Assembly (NCBI GenBank): GCA_026983855.1
Contig: JALSTE010000793.1
Span: forward strand, 1 to 6,635
Direction: 5' to 3'
DNA length: 6,635 nt
Source: Acidimicrobiia bacterium
Lineage (GTDB): Bacteria; Actinomycetota; Acidimicrobiia; Acidimicrobiales; Poriferisodalaceae
Shown: positions 5,257 to 6,635 of the stretch, one piece after another
How positions within the stretch are numbered: the stretch's first letter is position 1
How the letters are laid out: each line of letters begins with the position of its first letter
The notes under the pieces: generated by a model
What the model was told of the DNA's origin: nothing
Seen by the model: the letters and a program-made list of their open reading frames with translations, nothing else
Database searches by the model: none
Position numbers and translations under genes: made by a program

Positions 5257-6438
5257 ATGAACGAGGGCACGGCCTACGGACGACCCGAGCCAACCTACGA
5301 CCGCGACCTGGTCGAGGTCGGGCCCGGGTCCCCGGGGGGCGAATTACTGCGTCGGTACTGGCAGCCGGTGGCCCGTTCGGAGGAGGCCACCGGGATCCCG
5401 GCCCGGATCCGGGCCCTCGGGGAGGACCTGATCCTGTTCCGTGACCGTTCCGGCCGGCCCGGGCTGCTGTACCCACGCTGCTGCCACCGGGGTACGACCC
5501 TCTACTACGGCAAGGTCGAGGACGAGGGCATCCGCTGCTGCTACCACGGCTGGCTGTTCGCCACCGACGGCACCTGCGTCGATCAGCCCTGCGAACCTGA
5601 TCGGGGGCGCAACCGCGAGAGGTATCGCCAACCGTGGTACCCCGTGCACGAGTACAACGGTCTGATCTTCGCCTACATGGGGCCCCCTGACCGGCAGCCG
5701 GTGTTCCCCCGCTACGACATCTTCGACGATCTGGGTGACGACGAGGAGATCGTCATCATCGACCACTTCGCCTTCGGGGGGCCGGTGGAGGCCCCCTGCA
5801 ACTGGTTCCAGACCCACGAGAACTCGATGGACCCCTACCACGTGTTCGTGCTGCACACGACACTGAGCGGTATCCAGTTCAACGAGGCCCTGGAGATCTG
5901 GCCCCGGATCAACTTCCGGGCCGAACCGTGGGGAATGGTGGCCCACCAGGACCGCGATCTCCCCGACGGCAAGGTGCTGCACCGGGTGACCGAACTCCGT
6001 CTCCCGAACATGAGGGTGATACCGACCCCGACCCTCTCGGTGCTGGGTCGCACGAACAACCTGTCGTGGGCCCTGCCCATCGACGACACCCACACCCGGG
6101 TCTACGCCATGCTCCGCAAGAAGAAGGACCAGCCGCCCCAGGGGCTACCGGTATACGGCCCGGGCAAGACCTGGTTCGACCTCACCGAGGAGGAACACCA
6201 GCTGTACCCCGGCGACTACGAGGCCCAGGTGGGGCAGGGTCCGATCACCCTGCACTCCGAGGAGAGACTCTCCTCCACCGATCGCGGGGTGTCGATGGTC
6301 CGGCGCCAGTACCGCGAGCAGATGGCCATCGTCGCCGCCGGAGGTGACCCGGCGGGGGTCTTCTTCGATCCGGAGGAGGCGGTGGTGTCGGTGGTGGCCG
6401 GGAACTACATCGTCGACCCCGCCGACCTCACCGAGTGA
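5257..6438 (+). CDS. Rieske non-heme iron oxygenase, alpha (catalytic) subunit, phthalate-dioxygenase-like
   Basis: Enzymes of this family use a [2Fe-2S] Rieske centre and a mononuclear iron to hydroxylate, demethylate or otherwise oxidise mostly aromatic or cyclic substrates. They need a separate reductase and sometimes a ferredoxin. The 393 residues suit a single alpha subunit. The Rieske domain spans about 17-140, with ligands Cys75 and His77 (CCHRG) and Cys94 and His97 (CCYHGW), separated by the usual 16 residues. The catalytic domain carries ENSMDPYHVFVLH (188-200). His195 and His200 bind iron, and Asp192 is the expected bridge to the neighbouring Rieske centre. Asp342 (STDRG) is a candidate third ligand. 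GAGGGGG (5246-5252) precedes the ATG. The gap of 81 bases after lnt suggests its own promoter. No reductase, ferredoxin or beta subunit is in the window, so the substrate cannot be named. The vicinal cysteines Cys76 and Cys95 next to both ligand cysteines are a mild oddity. Family assignment is firm. Confidence 0.93.
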   Translation: MNEGTAYGRPEPTYDRDLVEVGPGSPGGELLRRYWQPVARSEEATGIPARIRALGEDLILFRDRSGRPGLLYPRCCHRGTTLYYGKVEDEGIRCCYHGWLFATDGTCVDQPCEPDRGRNRERYRQPWYPVHEYNGLIFAYMGPPDRQPVFPRYDIFDDLGDDEEIVIIDHFAFGGPVEAPCNWFQTHENSMDPYHVFVLHTTLSGIQFNEALEIWPRINFRAEPWGMVAHQDRDLPDGKVLHRVTELRLPNMRVIPTPTLSVLGRTNNLSWALPIDDTHTRVYAMLRKKKDQPPQGLPVYGPGKTWFDLTEEEHQLYPGDYEAQVGQGPITLHSEERLSSTDRGVSMVRRQYREQMAIVAAGGDPAGVFFDPEEAVVSVVAGNYIVDPADLTE

Positions 6439-6441
6439 GAA

Positions 6442-6456
6442 CCGGACCCGATCCGG
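6442..6456. terminator. Hairpin between convergent genes, possible bidirectional terminator
   Basis: CCGGA (6442-6446) and TCCGG (6452-6456) form a perfect 5-bp stem with a 5-base loop. It lies in the 22-bp gap between the stop of the Rieske oxygenase and the stop of the convergent FKBP gene, where a shared terminator would be expected. There is no T-run on either strand, so support is position and symmetry only. Confidence 0.35.
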
Positions 6457-6460
6457 GGCC

Positions 6461-6635
6461 CTAGCCGATGGACCTCAGATCCACGACGAAGATCAGGGTC
6501 TCGTCGGGGCCGATGACCCCTCCCGCCCCCGAGCTTCCGTAGGCCAGCGAGGGTGGGATCGTCAGGCGGCGGCGACCCCCGACCTTCATCCCGGCCACAC
6601 CCCGGTCCCAACCGGGGATCACCTGCCCCCCACCC
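6461..6635 (-). CDS. FKBP-type peptidyl-prolyl cis-trans isomerase, C-terminal part, cut by window edge
   Basis: Minus-strand reading from 6634 to the TAG at 6463-6461 gives 57 codons. They cover the second half of an FKBP fold: GGGQVIPGWDRGVAGMKVGG, then RRRLTIPPSLAYG, then a GVIGPDETLIFVVDLRSIG end. QVIPGWD, the GMKVGG turn, the IPPxLAYG strand and the final TLxFxVDL strand are diagnostic. The family catalyses cis-trans isomerisation of Xaa-Pro bonds and assists protein folding. The common IPPNATL before the last strand reads IGPDETL here. The N-terminus is outside the window, so a signal peptide, lipobox or second domain cannot be judged and the cell location is unknown. The gene converges on the Rieske oxygenase with a 22-bp gap. 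Confidence 0.92.
   Translation of the reverse strand, partial: GGGQVIPGWDRGVAGMKVGGRRRLTIPPSLAYGSSGAGGVIGPDETLIFVVDLRSIG

Noticed and set aside
5344..6093. A 249-codon minus-strand frame over the Rieske oxygenase
   Set aside because: It is antisense to a gene with intact Rieske and mononuclear iron motifs and shows no recognisable protein features of its own.

Overview
The window is a high-GC (roughly two-thirds G+C) bacterial chromosomal segment, densely coded, with strong G/C preference at third codon positions. The gene types point to an actinobacterium: a HelD/HelR-type RNA polymerase-associated helicase, a hemE-hemY pair of the Gram-positive heme pathway, and an apolipoprotein N-acyltransferase with an actinobacterial-looking nitrilase domain. 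From memory of related proteins, the Lnt and FKBP sequences look most like class Acidimicrobiia (possibly an environmental or metagenome-assembled genome). This placement is inference, not something the window proves.

Layout. (1) Positions 1-622, minus strand: the first 207 codons of a HelD/HelR-family UvrD-like ATPase, running off the left edge just after its Walker A motif and apparently starting at TTG. (2) 623-886: a divergent intergenic region with one candidate -10 element facing each way. (3) 887-5175, plus strand: a probable three-gene operon. It holds hemE (uroporphyrinogen decarboxylase), hemY/cgoX (FAD-dependent coproporphyrinogen or protoporphyrinogen oxidase, GTG start, 54-bp gap) and lnt (apolipoprotein N-acyltransferase-like membrane protein, coupled to hemY by an ATGA overlap). 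(4) 5176-5256: a short gap with a small GC hairpin, an inverted repeat and a possible -10 element. (5) 5257-6438, plus strand: a Rieske non-heme iron oxygenase alpha subunit with complete iron-ligand motifs and no electron-transfer partner in view. (6) 6461-6635, minus strand: the last 57 codons of an FKBP-type peptidyl-prolyl isomerase, convergent with the oxygenase and separated from it by a 22-bp gap holding a hairpin.

How the genes relate. HemE makes coproporphyrinogen III, and the next gene encodes the oxidase that either oxidises it directly (coproporphyrin-dependent route) or acts one step later on protoporphyrinogen IX. No ferrochelatase or coproheme decarboxylase lies in the window. 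The lnt-like gene is physically coupled to the heme genes but has no obvious biochemical link to them. The Rieske oxygenase probably has its own transcription unit.

The most noteworthy observation is in the Lnt-like protein. Its Glu and Lys catalytic residues are in place, but the nucleophilic cysteine position holds serine (Ser397). The rest is mostly ordinary core-genome content. I see no CRISPR array, insertion sequence, tRNA, rRNA or phage gene.
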